DNA from: Planococcus shixiaomingii
GTDB lineage: Bacteria; Bacillota; Bacilli; Bacillales_A; Planococcaceae
Assembly (NCBI RefSeq): GCF_030413615.1
Contig: NZ_CP129236.1
Span: 3,456,001-3,520,000 of the forward strand
Length of the DNA stretch: 64,000 nucleotides
Direction: 5' to 3'
A program made the translations under genes and the position numbers. Every line of letters begins with the position of its first letter. Positions within the stretch are counted from its first letter, which is position 1. The notes beneath the pieces are model-generated. The model saw only the letters and a list, made by a program, of their open reading frames with translations. It was not told where the DNA came from and ran no database searches. Below are positions 1 through 8,699 of the stretch, one piece after another.

Positions 1-30
1 AGATATCATTGAGCCACAATAAAAACCAGA

Positions 31-58
31 AAAGCCGGCTCTAAAGAGCCGGCTTTTT
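31..58. terminator. Bidirectional terminator
   Basis: The sequence is a GC-rich hairpin with a 12-bp stem (AAAGCCGGCTCT and its complement), with A/T runs on both sides. It can end the CBS-protein transcript from the minus strand and any transcript entering from the left edge. Nothing else is visible in the first 125 bases. Confidence 0.75.
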
Positions 59-125
59 ACTATGATTCTTGCTTTATTGTGTATAGGTGGTAATTGCGGG
101 ATTGAAAATTACATGGATTCTTTCT

Positions 126-551
126 TTATCTGTCAGGCTCTGCCGGTTCTGATACGTCATCCAATGCAACTTCCGCGTTATCATATGACTCATCTTTCAC
201 TGCAATATCTCCCAACGAAACAATGCCGACAAGCTTGTCATTTTCAACTATAGGCAATCGGCGGATTTGGTGCTGGGACATTAGATTAGCTGCATCCTCA
301 ACAGACATATCAATTTTTCCGGTCACAGGGTCAGATGATAAAATTTCAGAAATGGGGCGATCTAAGGATAGTTGATCTGCAATTGCTCGGACAACAATAT
401 CGCGGTCTGTGACAATACCGATTAAACTATCATTCTCAGCGATAGGAATTGACCCTACATCCAGATCTCTCATTCTTGTTGCAACTTCTTGAATGGTTGC
501 CTGTGGTGAACAAGTATCTACATCAGGTGTCATAATTTCCGAAACCTTCAT
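126..551 (-). CDS. CBS-domain protein (two CBS repeats)
   Basis: This 141-residue soluble protein is made almost entirely of a pair of CBS motifs (about residues 7-57 and 72-122), each ending in the typical G-I-V-(T/S) strand followed by an acidic residue (IGIVTDRDIV, VGIVSLGDIA). Stand-alone CBS pairs usually bind adenine nucleotides and act as energy or stress sensors. The ligand here cannot be told from sequence. The C-terminal 20 residues are acidic and probably disordered. The ATG is preceded by GGGAGGC at good spacing. It is monocistronic, ending at the hairpin at 31-58. The family is clear and the cellular role is not. Confidence 0.85.
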   Translation of the reverse strand: MKVSEIMTPDVDTCSPQATIQEVATRMRDLDVGSIPIAENDSLIGIVTDRDIVVRAIADQLSLDRPISEILSSDPVTGKIDMSVEDAANLMSQHQIRRLPIVENDKLVGIVSLGDIAVKDESYDNAEVALDDVSEPAEPDR

Positions 552-750
552 TTTTTTATGCCTCCCAGTATTTTAATACTTTTTATTCTGAAAAATTGTT
601 GCTGCACATAACAAACTTTTAAATGCGCTCTTCTGTTCCTGCATCCGCAAAACTGTCCCCTTTTCCCCTAATAGCGCCATGCCTCCTTTCATTTTCCTTT
701 AGTATTCTTTAACCGTTTTTCCAATTAAAAAACGTATTCAGGAAAAAGAA

Positions 751-785
751 AAAAAGGCGCCGGTTTATGCGACCGGCGCCTTTTT
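751..785. terminator. Terminator of the amino-acid ABC operon
   Basis: A 9-bp GGCGCCGGT stem with a 7-base loop is flanked by A and T runs. It lies just past the end of the glnQ-like gene on the minus strand and would also stop plus-strand transcription. Confidence 0.8.
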
Positions 786-802
786 GAGTTAGTGCTGTTC
801 GT

Positions 803-1525
803 TTACTCAACCAATTGAATGAACTGCCGAGTACGTTCGTGTTTAGGATTTTCAAAAAAGGTTTTTGGATCAGCAGATTCGATGATCTTTCCTTTATCAA
901 TCATGATGATTCGATCCGCTACTTCCTTAGCAAACTTCATCTCATGAGTGACCACAACCATCGTCATTCCTTCTTCAGCCAATTGCTTCATAACCTGTAG
1001 CACCTCACCTACAAGTTCAGGATCAAGAGCCGAAGTTGGTTCGTCAAACAGCATCACTTTCGGCTGCATTGCCAGCGAGCGAGCAATGGCGACACGCTGC
1101 TTTTGTCCGCCTGAAAGTTTGCTTGGATAAACGTCCGCTTTGTCGCGAAGGCCTACTTTTTCAAGAAGTTCCAAAGCAAGTTTCTTTGCGTCTTCTTTTT
1201 TCATCTTCTTGACAGTCACTGGCGCTTCCATGACGTTTTCTAAAACCGTTTTATGGGGAAACAAATTAAAGTGTTGAAAAACCATTCCGACTTCAGCACG
1301 GATTTTGGTTAAATTGTCTTTTTTAGGATCAACGGTGTGCCCGTTAATCGTAATTTTTCCCTCATTGATCATCTCTAAAAAGTTAAAGCAACGGAGCAGC
1401 GTGCTTTTGCCAGAACCACTGACTCCGACAAGAACAACCACTTCCTGTGGATTGACGTGCAAATCCACGCCTTTAAGAACTTCGAGATCTCCAAAAGACT
1501 TATGAATGTTTTCTCCAGTAATCAT
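803..1525 (-). CDS. glnQ: Polar amino-acid ABC transporter, ATP-binding protein
   Basis: This is the cytoplasmic ATPase of an amino-acid importer. In 240 residues it shows Walker [10 protein letters not shown] (34-42), the Q-loop in [11 protein letters not shown], the signature LSGGQ (137-141), Walker B VMLFDE (157-162) and the H-loop VVVTHEM. The sequence is typical of the GlnQ/ArtP/HisP family, and the length is normal. It is the last gene of a three-gene minus-strand operon after the lipoprotein and permease genes, 13 bp after the permease stop. The ATG follows AAGGGGGAA. The exact substrate (glutamine, arginine, cystine or another polar amino acid) is not determined by the sequence, so the symbol is a family label. 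Confidence 0.9.
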   Translation of the reverse strand: MITGENIHKSFGDLEVLKGVDLHVNPQEVVVLVGVSGSGKSTLLRCFNFLEMINEGKITINGHTVDPKKDNLTKIRAEVGMVFQHFNLFPHKTVLENVMEAPVTVKKMKKEDAKKLALELLEKVGLRDKADVYPSKLSGGQKQRVAIARSLAMQPKVMLFDEPTSALDPELVGEVLQVMKQLAEEGMTMVVVTHEMKFAKEVADRIIMIDKGKIIESADPKTFFENPKHERTRQFIQLVE

Positions 1526-1538
1526 TTTCTATTCCCCC

Positions 1539-2207
1539 TTAGGCTCTGTCCACATCGAGTTTGTTCTCATACAAACGCAACAGGAATGTGAAAATCATGA
1601 CGAGCACCAAGTAGTAAAGCGCTACTACCAAGAACGATTCAAACGGCTGATAAGATTGTGCCGCTTCGCGGTTTCCAAGTGCAAAAATTTCAGATACCCC
1701 AATAACATATACTAATGATGAATCTTTAAGCGTAATGATGAATTGGTTCCCAAGTGGCGGAATAGATCGGCGCAAAGCTTGTGGAAACACAATGCGGCTC
1801 ATTGTCTGTTTCCGGTTCATCCCAAGGGACATGCTGGCTTCACGCTGGCCTGGGTCAACGCCTTGGATAGCGCCGCGGAAGATCTCCGCAATATATGCCC
1901 CGTTATGGATACCAAGTGCGATTGCACCAGCCCAGAAATTATCCATTGTATAAATTTCAACAATTCCGAAGTATAAAAACATAATTTGCACAATCAGCGG
2001 CGTACCACGGATAATTGTAATGTAAATATTCGCAATGCCGCGCAATATTTTCGATCCTGAAATTTTCATAAGAGCAAAAAATAAACCGATGACAGTTCCG
2101 AGAATGACCCCTACCGCTGTCAATTGCAAAGTGACAAGTGTCGCTTCTAAAAATCCTGGATAAGTCCTCATAAATACATCGTAAACCGTTACAAATATTT
2201 CTGGCAT
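1539..2207 (-). CDS. glnP: Polar amino-acid ABC transporter, permease
   Basis: This membrane subunit of the same importer has 222 residues, an N-terminal hydrophobic segment (TLQLTAVGVILGTVIGLFFAL) and further segments in the HEQ/His-Glu-Gln permease pattern. The EAA-type coupling loop reads REASMSLGMNRKQTMSRIVFPQALRRSIPPLGNQ, where it would dock on the ATPase. RGTPLIVQ is a family hallmark. One permease gene is present, so the transporter would use a homodimer. The start has GGAGGAG about ten bases upstream. It sits between the lipoprotein and ATPase genes. Confidence 0.9.
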   Translation of the reverse strand: MPEIFVTVYDVFMRTYPGFLEATLVTLQLTAVGVILGTVIGLFFALMKISGSKILRGIANIYITIIRGTPLIVQIMFLYFGIVEIYTMDNFWAGAIALGIHNGAYIAEIFRGAIQGVDPGQREASMSLGMNRKQTMSRIVFPQALRRSIPPLGNQFIITLKDSSLVYVIGVSEIFALGNREAAQSYQPFESFLVVALYYLVLVMIFTFLLRLYENKLDVDRA

Positions 2208-2237
2208 AGGTTCTTCACTCCTCCTTGTGGCACGGGC

Positions 2238-3053
2238 CTATTCTAAAACTTCAATGCCTTCAATATCTGTTTCTAGGAGGTTACGCCCGAAATATTTGTC
2301 TGAAATTTTTTCATATGTTCCATTTTCAATGATGGCAGCCAATGCTTCGTTAATTTGATTTTTCATTTCTGTATCATCTTTGCGGACAGCAATTGCCACT
2401 TTCTCAATCCACAATGGCTCACCGACCTGTTCGACTTTAATGCCGGTATTCTGTGCTTCAAAACCAACTACGTCAGCAGTGATTACAGCATCCAAACGCC
2501 CTTCAATTTCCAAGTCCTGTAAAGCTACAACGTCACTGTTATAGTATTGAATGTTCTCCGTATATTCTTTTGCAGCTGTTTCATACGTACTTTGCCCCAC
2601 AACTCCAATTTTCTTATCTTTCAAATCTTCTTTTGATTTGATTTCTGTGCTTCCTTCACGCACAAAAATCGCACCGCCTGAATAATAGTACGGATCGGTG
2701 AAATCTACCTGTTCTGCTCGTTTATTGGTTATCGCCAACGAACCGATAATGGCGTCATAGCGATTTGTTGTCAATCCTTGAATAATCGTTTCAAATGGAG
2801 TTGTAACCGGATTCGGCTCCAAGCCCATTTCTTCTGCAATGGCATTTCCCACTTCAATATCAAACCCTGTCAAATTACCACCTTCTTCAAAACTAAAAGG
2901 CTTATAAAGTCCGCTGGAAGCAGTTGTGAATTTTCCTTCTTCAACCAATTTCGGTCCCCCGCTGCCGCCTTCAGAGCCACCGCCCCCTCCACAAGCCGAA
3001 AGTAAAAGTCCCGCTGATAAAATTACGCTTAAAAATGATAAGTTCTTTTTCAT
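2238..3053 (-). CDS. Polar amino-acid ABC transporter, substrate-binding lipoprotein
   Basis: This extracytoplasmic binding protein of the importer is first in the operon. I start it at MKKNLSF, 12 codons inside the longest frame, because that ATG has AGGGGAG at correct spacing and begins a canonical lipoprotein signal with lipobox LSAC (Cys21). A Gly/Ser-rich linker follows, then a family 3 (SBP_bac_3) domain with typical segments (GFDIEVGNAIAEEMGL, RYDAIIGSLAITNKRAEQVDFTDPYYYSG). The mature protein would be lipid-anchored at Cys21. The ligand is not deducible with confidence. Long AT-rich DNA lies upstream. Confidence 0.9.
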   Translation of the reverse strand: MKKNLSFLSVILSAGLLLSACGGGGGSEGGSGGPKLVEEGKFTTASSGLYKPFSFEEGGNLTGFDIEVGNAIAEEMGLEPNPVTTPFETIIQGLTTNRYDAIIGSLAITNKRAEQVDFTDPYYYSGGAIFVREGSTEIKSKEDLKDKKIGVVGQSTYETAAKEYTENIQYYNSDVVALQDLEIEGRLDAVITADVVGFEAQNTGIKVEQVGEPLWIEKVAIAVRKDDTEMKNQINEALAAIIENGTYEKISDKYFGRNLLETDIEGIEVLE

Positions 3054-3754
3054 GCTGTTCTCCCCTTTTGAATATATATTATTTACCAAAACACCGAAGC
3101 GTTTCAGGACTAGCCATAGTGATTCGTTTCAGCTCATAAGAACTGGAAATATCAACATGCAGTAGATTTTCATGAAATCGCTTGAAGAACGCCAATGTTG
3201 TTAATACGTCTGTCTAGACTCGAGATTTTTGTATGAATCCAAAATGAAACGAAGAAAAATTTATTTAGTCTGCCTCCGAACTTATAAAAATACAATTTTA
3301 CTTATAAAAATAATATCGTACTATACGAAAACCTGCAACACTACATTGAGAATTCATTTTAATCAGAATATTTACCGCATCTTTTTTCCTATGTATTTTT
3401 TCACTTTTTCGTTGAATATAGGATAGCTTTTTGCTTTCTTTCTTCTAATCAACCCCAAAATCTCCTACGGATTTGGACATGTTCTTTTTACAATACGCCA
3501 ATTTTTTTAAAAAAGAAAATTTTATATAGGTAATTTTCTAATAGCTTAAAAAAAAGATTCCCTACAACTGGCAGTATTAAACGCTTCATCTGATTATTTA
3601 GCTGATTCAAGCAAAAAAATATGAAAATCCCTTTATAAATATGGTTTTATATTTACAAAAAAGATACACAGAATATACAAACCTTATACCTTTTTTCTCA
3701 TTAACTCTTAATGATTTTTTCCTACTAAATTTACAAGAAATTTATAAAGGATAA
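3054..3754. other. AT-rich intergenic region, no gene seen
   Basis: This stretch of about 700 bases lies between the divergent lipoprotein gene and the DUF378 gene. It is very AT-rich with many A and T tracts and must hold the promoter of the amino-acid transporter. A 65-codon frame at 3229-3426 lacks a ribosome binding site and has a composition expected by chance. I found no convincing riboswitch or hairpin. Confidence 0.5.
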
Positions 3755-3779
3755 GTTTTGCAAAAGATAATAAGGGAAT
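3755..3779 (+). promoter_or_regulatory. Candidate sigma-B-type promoter of the DUF378 gene
   Basis: GTTTTG and GGGAAT are separated by 13 bases, 46 bases before the start codon. The Bacillus general-stress consensus is GTTTAA-N12-15-GGGTAT, so the -35 matches 4 of 6 and the -10 matches 5 of 6. The region is AT-rich, so chance is possible. Confidence 0.35.
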
Positions 3780-3825
3780 AAAATTACTAATTAACCACGT
3801 CAAATTTAAAGAAAGGAGAGATGAA

Positions 3826-4050
3826 ATGAGAGCATTAAATCAAGTTGCCCTTATTTTGCTAATCATCGGGGGCATCAACTGGCTGCTTGTGGGGCTTTTT
3901 CAATTCGACCTTGTAGCCACGATTTTTGGCGGCCAAAATTCAATTCTAGCCCGCATCATCTATGTCATTGTTGGTTTATGCGCTTTGTACGCATTAAGGT
4001 TTTTGCCAATGGTTTCCCACGATCATCGTGCAGATACAACTCGCCGATAA
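3826..4050 (+). CDS. DUF378 family small membrane protein
   Basis: This 74-residue protein has two transmembrane segments (about residues 6-26 and 42-62) separated by a short loop, FDLVATIFGGQNS. The arrangement I-G-G-I-N-W-L-L-V-G-L and then I-Y-V-I-V-G-L-C-A-L-Y is the hallmark of DUF378 (YuzA-like) proteins. Their function is unknown. The start has AAAGGAG at good spacing. The gene stands alone and ends in a hairpin at 4064-4096. A sigma-B-like promoter upstream would fit a stress role, but this is only an inference. Confidence 0.85.
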   Translation: MRALNQVALILLIIGGINWLLVGLFQFDLVATIFGGQNSILARIIYVIVGLCALYALRFLPMVSHDHRADTTRR

Positions 4051-4063
4051 GCACTTATTTTCC

Positions 4064-4096
4064 AGCCAGCTGCTTTCCAATAGCGGCTGGCTTTTT
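4064..4096 (+). terminator. Terminator of the DUF378 gene
   Basis: AGCCAGC-GCT pairs with AGC-GCTGGCT across a short loop and is followed by TTTTT, just downstream of the DUF378 stop. Confidence 0.8.
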
Positions 4097-4228
4097 ATGT
4101 ACAAAACAACTGAGATGAACTATACCGGACGCTATGTTCCAACTTATGGTTTAGGGTTCCGCATAACAGACAGAAGGGCTGATGGATCAGCTACTCAAAT
4201 TCCGTTTTTTATAATTAAGATCTATAAA

Positions 4229-4262
4229 AAAAACCAAACAACTTCAAACTGTTTGGTTTTTT
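4229..4262. terminator. Orphan terminator-like hairpin
   Basis: A stem of AAAACCAAACA and its complement around a 9-base loop is followed by T6 on the plus strand and preceded by an A run. It lies 130 bases beyond the DUF378 terminator with no recognised gene in between, so what it terminates is unclear. Confidence 0.5.
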
Positions 4263-4335
4263 CATTAATTTCACTCAATGTTTCCGCTTCAAAAATAATT
4301 TTCTTAGAGCTCCCTGCCCCCACGTTCCAACCAAA

Positions 4336-4388
4336 ATGAAAGGCAGCTTGAGTTGTTAGGGGGACTAACAACTCAAGCTGCCTTTCAT
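4336..4388 (-). terminator. Perfect 24-bp inverted repeat, probable terminator of the LysM-3D gene
   Basis: Bases 4336-4359 and 4365-4388 are exact reverse complements with only a 5-base loop (GGGGA). On the minus strand it follows the LysM-3D gene by 5 bases and is trailed by an interrupted T run, so it can act as a terminator. The stem is unusually long and perfect for that job. Confidence 0.65.
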
Positions 4389-4393
4389 ATACA

Positions 4394-4948
4394 TTAGTTT
4401 AAAATTTTAATTTTTACGTTTTTCCGTCCCCACTTAAGTGCCCCTTGTTGTGTAGGAATAAAGACGTCGATTTTTTTCCCTTTAATAGCGCCGCCAGTAT
4501 CACCGGCAACTGCATAGCCGTAGCCTTCAACGTGAACTTTTGTTCCAAGTTTGATGACCTTGGGATCGACAGCTATAACTTTCAATCCTGGATTTTTCTT
4601 TAAGTTTATTCCCGTTCTCGTAACTCCGGAGCAGCCTGCACAGTAAGCTGTATAAGCAGTTGCCGAAACCGTAAATTCTTTAACGACAGAGCTTGATGTA
4701 GAGCGTGATGGCGTTTTTGATTTAGAAGCAGATTTTGTCAGTTTTAATTTTTGTTTTGGATGGATCGTGTCGGACTTCAATCCGTTCCATGATTTAAGGT
4801 TGCTGACGCTCACTTTTGTTGATTTTGAAATTTTATATAATGTATCTCCACTTTTTACTGTGTATGTACTCGCTGCTGCTGAACTTTCAAGTGATGTGCC
4901 AAGGAATAAAATCAGAGCAAAACTTAAGACAACTAATAGTTTTTTCAA
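4394..4948 (-). CDS. Secreted LysM and 3D-domain cell-wall protein (YocH-like)
   Basis: This 184-residue exported protein probably acts on peptidoglycan. It has a signal peptide (about 1-25, ending ESSAAA), one LysM domain (about 28-71, YTVKSGDTLYKISKSTKVSVSNLKSWNGL), a Ser/Lys linker and a C-terminal 3D domain with the three conserved aspartates (AVDP, AGDTGG, KKIDVF). 3D domains are related to MltA/RpfB-type lytic transglycosylases. The translation start is TTG with AAGGAGAG upstream. A perfect WalR-type box lies 56 bases upstream, as expected for YocH-type genes in the WalKR cell-wall regulon. Two cysteines (CAGC) lie at the 3D domain start. Confidence 0.88.
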   Translation of the reverse strand: MKKLLVVLSFALILFLGTSLESSAAASTYTVKSGDTLYKISKSTKVSVSNLKSWNGLKSDTIHPKQKLKLTKSASKSKTPSRSTSSSVVKEFTVSATAYTAYCAGCSGVTRTGINLKKNPGLKVIAVDPKVIKLGTKVHVEGYGYAVAGDTGGAIKGKKIDVFIPTQQGALKWGRKNVKIKILN

Positions 4949-5003
4949 TCTGTTCTCTCCTTCGTTTGTGTTTTATTAAGTACAAATAAAATAACACGTA
5001 AAC

Positions 5004-5020
5004 ATTACAGTTTTGTAACA
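5004..5020 (-). promoter_or_regulatory. WalR (YycF) binding box upstream of the LysM-3D gene
   Basis: On the minus strand the site reads TGTTAC-AAAAC-TGTAAT, an exact match to the WalR consensus TGTWAH-N5-TGTWAH. It lies 56 bases upstream of a YocH-like gene, whose B. subtilis counterpart is a known WalR target. Confidence 0.75.
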
Positions 5021-5177
5021 AAGAACCACCAATTCAATTACAGTTGTGTGCTTTTTTATGACATAGTAACTAAGCGAGGTTTGAAATAAGTAAAATAATG
5101 TATATAAAACATATAAATAAGACTAGTTCTTTCTACTTTTATTTTGTAGTATTTCCCTGGAAATAATACTTTTTCAA

Positions 5178-5206
5178 CAAAAAACCCACTGCATTGGCAG
5201 TGGGTT
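5178..5206 (-). terminator. Terminator of the dbpA-like gene
   Basis: AACCCACTG and its complement form a 9-bp stem with a 6-base loop. An A run on the plus strand gives a T run on the minus strand after the helicase stop. Confidence 0.8.
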
Positions 5207-5215
5207 AGGTTTTTA

Positions 5216-6661
5216 CTATTTATTTGCTTTATGGACTTTTAAGGATTTCCCTTTAACAGTCTTGTCTTTCATTGCCTTCAATACCATAGGGCCTTTTCCA
5301 TTTAATATGTCAATATAGGTCACCGTGTCTTGTATTTTGATGATCCCAATATCTTCAGCGGTTATACCTGGAATGCTTGTTAAGGTACCGACAAAATCAA
5401 ACGCACGCAATTTCTTTTTCTTTCCTCCATTGAAATAGAGCTTCATTATGTCTTTGTTCACTTGCTCATTTTTGTTTTTCTTCAACTTTGGACGGCTTTC
5501 GAGCTTTTCCATAAATGCGTCTTTTGCTGTGCTGACTTCTTGTTCAGAGGGAGCCATTTTTTGCGGGATTTCAAATCCGATATAGGATTGGATTTCAGCC
5601 AAAAACTTATCTTCATTTGGTGTAACAAACGTAATCGCTTTCCCTGTTTTGCCGGCGCGGCCTGTTCTGCCCGACCGGTGGACATAACTTTCTTTTTCTA
5701 ACGGAATGTCGTAGTTGATAACGTGTGTAATGTTATCAATATCGATTCCGCGCGCAGCTACATCAGTAGCGACTAAGTACCGAAACTCGCCTCTCTTGAA
5801 TTCATTCATGACAGCAAAACGGTCTTCTTGAAGCATGCCGCCATGCAATTTGTCGACTGTGTAAAAATGTTTTTCAAGTTCATCCACTACATAGTCTACA
5901 TTGTCTTTCGTTCGGCAAAAAATGATGCAGCTGTCTGGATTCTCAACAATTGTCACATCACGGAGCAACGAGATTTTCTGCTGCTCTTTTACTACGTAAA
6001 GGGAATGCTCAATTTGGTCTGTCAATGTTTCTGTTGATTCAATTTCAATATGCTGGGGATTGTTCATGTATTTATGCTGCAATTTCGCAACGTTTTCCGG
6101 CAACGTCGCTGAAAAAAGCATAGTTGTCCGCTGTTTCGGCAGTTTCTCGATAATCGCTTCTACTTGTTCAATAAAGCCCATATTGAGCATTTCATCGGCT
6201 TCATCAAGAACGAGATACTCAATGCGCTCAATATTCAGCGTACCGCGCTCCAGGTGATCCAAGACACGGCCCGGAGTTCCGACAACTACATGGCATTTCT
6301 GTTTTAATTCTGCTTGCTGATAGGCAAAAGGCTGTTTACCGTAAACGGCTGCCGCCTTGATGCGTTTAAAGCGCCCAATATTCGTAATATCTTCTTTAAC
6401 TTGGTCAGCCAGTTCCCGGGTTGGAGTCAGCACAAGCGCCTGCGGCTTATTTTCTTCCCAATCCACAAGTTCACAAAGCGGGATGCCAAACGCAGCAGTT
6501 TTCCCGCTTCCGGTTTGCGACTTTACCGTTACGTCATTCTTGGCCAATGCAACCGGAATCACTTTCTCCTGCACTTCTGTAGGTTCTGTATACCCTAAGC
6601 CTTCGAGCGTCCGTATAATCGGATCACTTATATTAAAATCTGCAAATTGTTTCTTATTCAT
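5216..6661 (-). CDS. dbpA: DEAD-box RNA helicase, DbpA/YxiN type
   Basis: This 481-residue ATP-dependent RNA helicase has a Q motif near the N-terminus (YTEPTEVQ), motif I SQTGSGKT, Ia PTRELA, II DEAD, III SAT, and motif [12 protein letters not shown]. The C-terminal domain of about 75 residues ([21 protein letters not shown]) is the DbpA RNA-binding domain, which in this family recognises hairpin 92 of 23S rRNA, so a role in 50S assembly is expected. I start at MNKKQFAD, 8 codons inside the longest frame, because AAGGAG sits nine bases upstream of that ATG. It is a single gene with its own terminator. Target specificity is inferred from the family. Confidence 0.9.
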   Translation of the reverse strand: MNKKQFADFNISDPIIRTLEGLGYTEPTEVQEKVIPVALAKNDVTVKSQTGSGKTAAFGIPLCELVDWEENKPQALVLTPTRELADQVKEDITNIGRFKRIKAAAVYGKQPFAYQQAELKQKCHVVVGTPGRVLDHLERGTLNIERIEYLVLDEADEMLNMGFIEQVEAIIEKLPKQRTTMLFSATLPENVAKLQHKYMNNPQHIEIESTETLTDQIEHSLYVVKEQQKISLLRDVTIVENPDSCIIFCRTKDNVDYVVDELEKHFYTVDKLHGGMLQEDRFAVMNEFKRGEFRYLVATDVAARGIDIDNITHVINYDIPLEKESYVHRSGRTGRAGKTGKAITFVTPNEDKFLAEIQSYIGFEIPQKMAPSEQEVSTAKDAFMEKLESRPKLKKNKNEQVNKDIMKLYFNGGKKKKLRAFDFVGTLTSIPGITAEDIGIIKIQDTVTYIDILNGKGPMVLKAMKDKTVKGKSLKVHKANK

Positions 6662-6768
6662 TGTTTTTTCTCCTTTTTCGTCCAAAAGTATATACGTTCT
6701 TCCATTATGGCACGGTTTGAAGTGTTCTGTTTATTAAACAATTATTAAGTTTTATCCTGTATCAAAAA

Positions 6769-6800
6769 TATGCAGCAAGGAGAATCCTCCCTACTGCATA
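6769..6800 (-). terminator. Terminator of the ATP-grasp / alpha-E operon
   Basis: TATGCAG and an AGGAG/CCTCC core form an interrupted hairpin. On the minus strand it is followed by a short T run, 10 bases after the alpha-E-transglutaminase stop. Confidence 0.65.
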
Positions 6801-6809
6801 CAGTTTTTT

Positions 6810-8699
6810 CTATGATTCGAGCAAACTGACCGATACTTTAACGTCCAGCGATTGGCTTCCGCCTCTGTAAACGCCTTGGACCGGACTGACGTCATTATAG
6901 TCACGGCCGACACCGACACGGATATGGTGTTCAAGTGCTTCCACGTTATTGGTCGGGTCGAGCCCGACCCAGCCAATTCCTGGAACCATCACTTCAACCC
7001 AAGCATGGCTTGCCGCATCGCCTACCAACGCCGAATTTTCACCCACATACAGATAACCACTGACGTAACGGGCAGGTATATTCTTATTGCGCAAAATCCC
7101 CAGCATGACGTGCGTAATATCTTGGCAGACGCCTTTCATCAAACCAAAAGATTCCTCCGCTTTGGTTGAAACGTTAGTCGACTCTCCATCATAGGTGAAA
7201 TGATGATTCAAGAATTCGGTCACATCGATGGCAAATTGCACCGGATTAGTCATTTCGCCAAGTTGTTCATCGACATGGGCCATCTGTTCAGCTGAAATAT
7301 AGGTATACGCTGTATTGCTTAAATAGGCCAAATAATGCTCGCTGAATAATTGGGAATGAAAGATGGCATTCATTTCGGGCGAATAATCGATACGATGGAC
7401 AAATGGGCTTTTTTGGATGCTGACGACTGATGTTGTTTTCACTTCCAGCTGCCGATGGTGTTCAGCTATAAAAAATGTCTCAACATTATTCCCCCAAATA
7501 TCGACATATTCTTTTGCCACTGAAGCGGGCGTAATTTCAGCTCGGTAAGAAAGCAGACGCTGGCATTCATCCGTTCTTGGCTTCAAGCGAATAGAGTTCA
7601 TGCTTTGGTCGACAATCGTATCGTATTCAAATATATTGGTATGCTCAATTTTATACTTCATAGAAGAAAGTCCCTTCGTTCCCGTCGTCTGCGTTTGCCT
7701 TTGCGTCTGGGTTTGTTCTGTTTCTTGCTGCGATTCGGTTGGATCAATTAAATAATAGGTTTTTGAAAAGATTTCGCCGATTTCATTGCAGCCATTTTGG
7801 AACTGATTTAAGAAGTCCATCATTTCATCAGAATCTAAAGCTCTTATATCTATTTTTTCGAAGTCTGTCCGCAACTGATCCAATTTCGCATACAGCTCCC
7901 ATGAGTAATGCGATACTATGCCACCTTCAAGATCATGGATCGCATCCCGCACATGATCCAGACAATAAATGATGGATCGTGGAAAGGCTTTATTGGAGGT
8001 AAGAAAACAAAGGACTTCTTTTCCGTCCATCAGAGGCGGATTAGCTTTTAAATAAGCTTCATAACCATTTGCCATTCGGAGAGCTGCCAGCCAATAGTAA
8101 TAATCCTCTGTCTGTTCTTCCATTTCCCGTTCTCGGGTTCGTTCACACACTACATTTAAAATTCGCGCTGTTTTTTCGGCACGCTCCAGCCATTTTCCAA
8201 TTTTAATGATCTGGTACGCAACTCCACGGGACATTGCAGATTCTATGATGCCCTGAGAAGTTAAAGAAGTCATTTTGACTTGTTTTAAAAATCCACGGAC
8301 ATTGCGCATGGTGATTTGCTGACTATCCGTTTCTTGCAAAGCCCAATAACTGCTGTTCCAAGTTTCCCAATAATCATCGGGAATGTGGTCGCGGCTTACT
8401 CGCGCATTCTCTCTTACAAAGCGCACGCAATTGCCGATGGAATTCCAGTTTTCTTCAGAAAGCGCTAAATAATGGACGAGGTTTTCTTCATCGTAAAAAG
8501 GTTTTGACTTGATGTGTTCCATCATTTCCGTTGAGGCACAAATTTCAAAAATCAGTTTCCAATCTCGATCACGGACCAATTCTTCATCTGATGCTTCAAT
8601 CATTTGCAGCAGCTGCACATCCAAAATACGTGCATTGTTTTCCGCTCTTTCTGCATTTCTCGACATCCAATACAGCGAGTTCGCTACACGGCTCAACAT
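6810..8699 (-). CDS. Alpha-E domain protein fused to a transglutaminase-like domain
   Basis: This 629-residue protein has two parts usually encoded separately. Residues 1-320 match the alpha-E (DUF403) helical domain, starting MLSRVANSLYWMSRNAERAENNARILD. A Gln/Thr-rich linker (about 322-346) leads at Met347 to a transglutaminase-like domain with N-terminal beta region and the catalytic triad Cys (GVCQDITHVML), His (ASHAWVEV) and Asp (GLDPTN). The start overlaps the stop of the upstream ATP-grasp gene by one base (TAATG), with GAGAGGGGG before it, so the two are translationally coupled. ATP-grasp, alpha-E and transglutaminase genes form a conserved but poorly understood set suggested to make or process peptides. 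An internal start at Met347 has only a weak AAGGGA site. Confidence 0.88.
   Translation of the reverse strand: MLSRVANSLYWMSRNAERAENNARILDVQLLQMIEASDEELVRDRDWKLIFEICASTEMMEHIKSKPFYDEENLVHYLALSEENWNSIGNCVRFVRENARVSRDHIPDDYWETWNSSYWALQETDSQQITMRNVRGFLKQVKMTSLTSQGIIESAMSRGVAYQIIKIGKWLERAEKTARILNVVCERTREREMEEQTEDYYYWLAALRMANGYEAYLKANPPLMDGKEVLCFLTSNKAFPRSIIYCLDHVRDAIHDLEGGIVSHYSWELYAKLDQLRTDFEKIDIRALDSDEMMDFLNQFQNGCNEIGEIFSKTYYLIDPTESQQETEQTQTQRQTQTTGTKGLSSMKYKIEHTNIFEYDTIVDQSMNSIRLKPRTDECQRLLSYRAEITPASVAKEYVDIWGNNVETFFIAEHHRQLEVKTTSVVSIQKSPFVHRIDYSPEMNAIFHSQLFSEHYLAYLSNTAYTYISAEQMAHVDEQLGEMTNPVQFAIDVTEFLNHHFTYDGESTNVSTKAEESFGLMKGVCQDITHVMLGILRNKNIPARYVSGYLYVGENSALVGDAASHAWVEVMVPGIGWVGLDPTNNVEALEHHIRVGVGRDYNDVSPVQGVYRGGSQSLDVKVSVSLLES

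Noticed and set aside
3229..3426. 65-codon frame in the AT-rich spacer
   Set aside because: No ribosome binding site, random composition and no match to a family I recognise.
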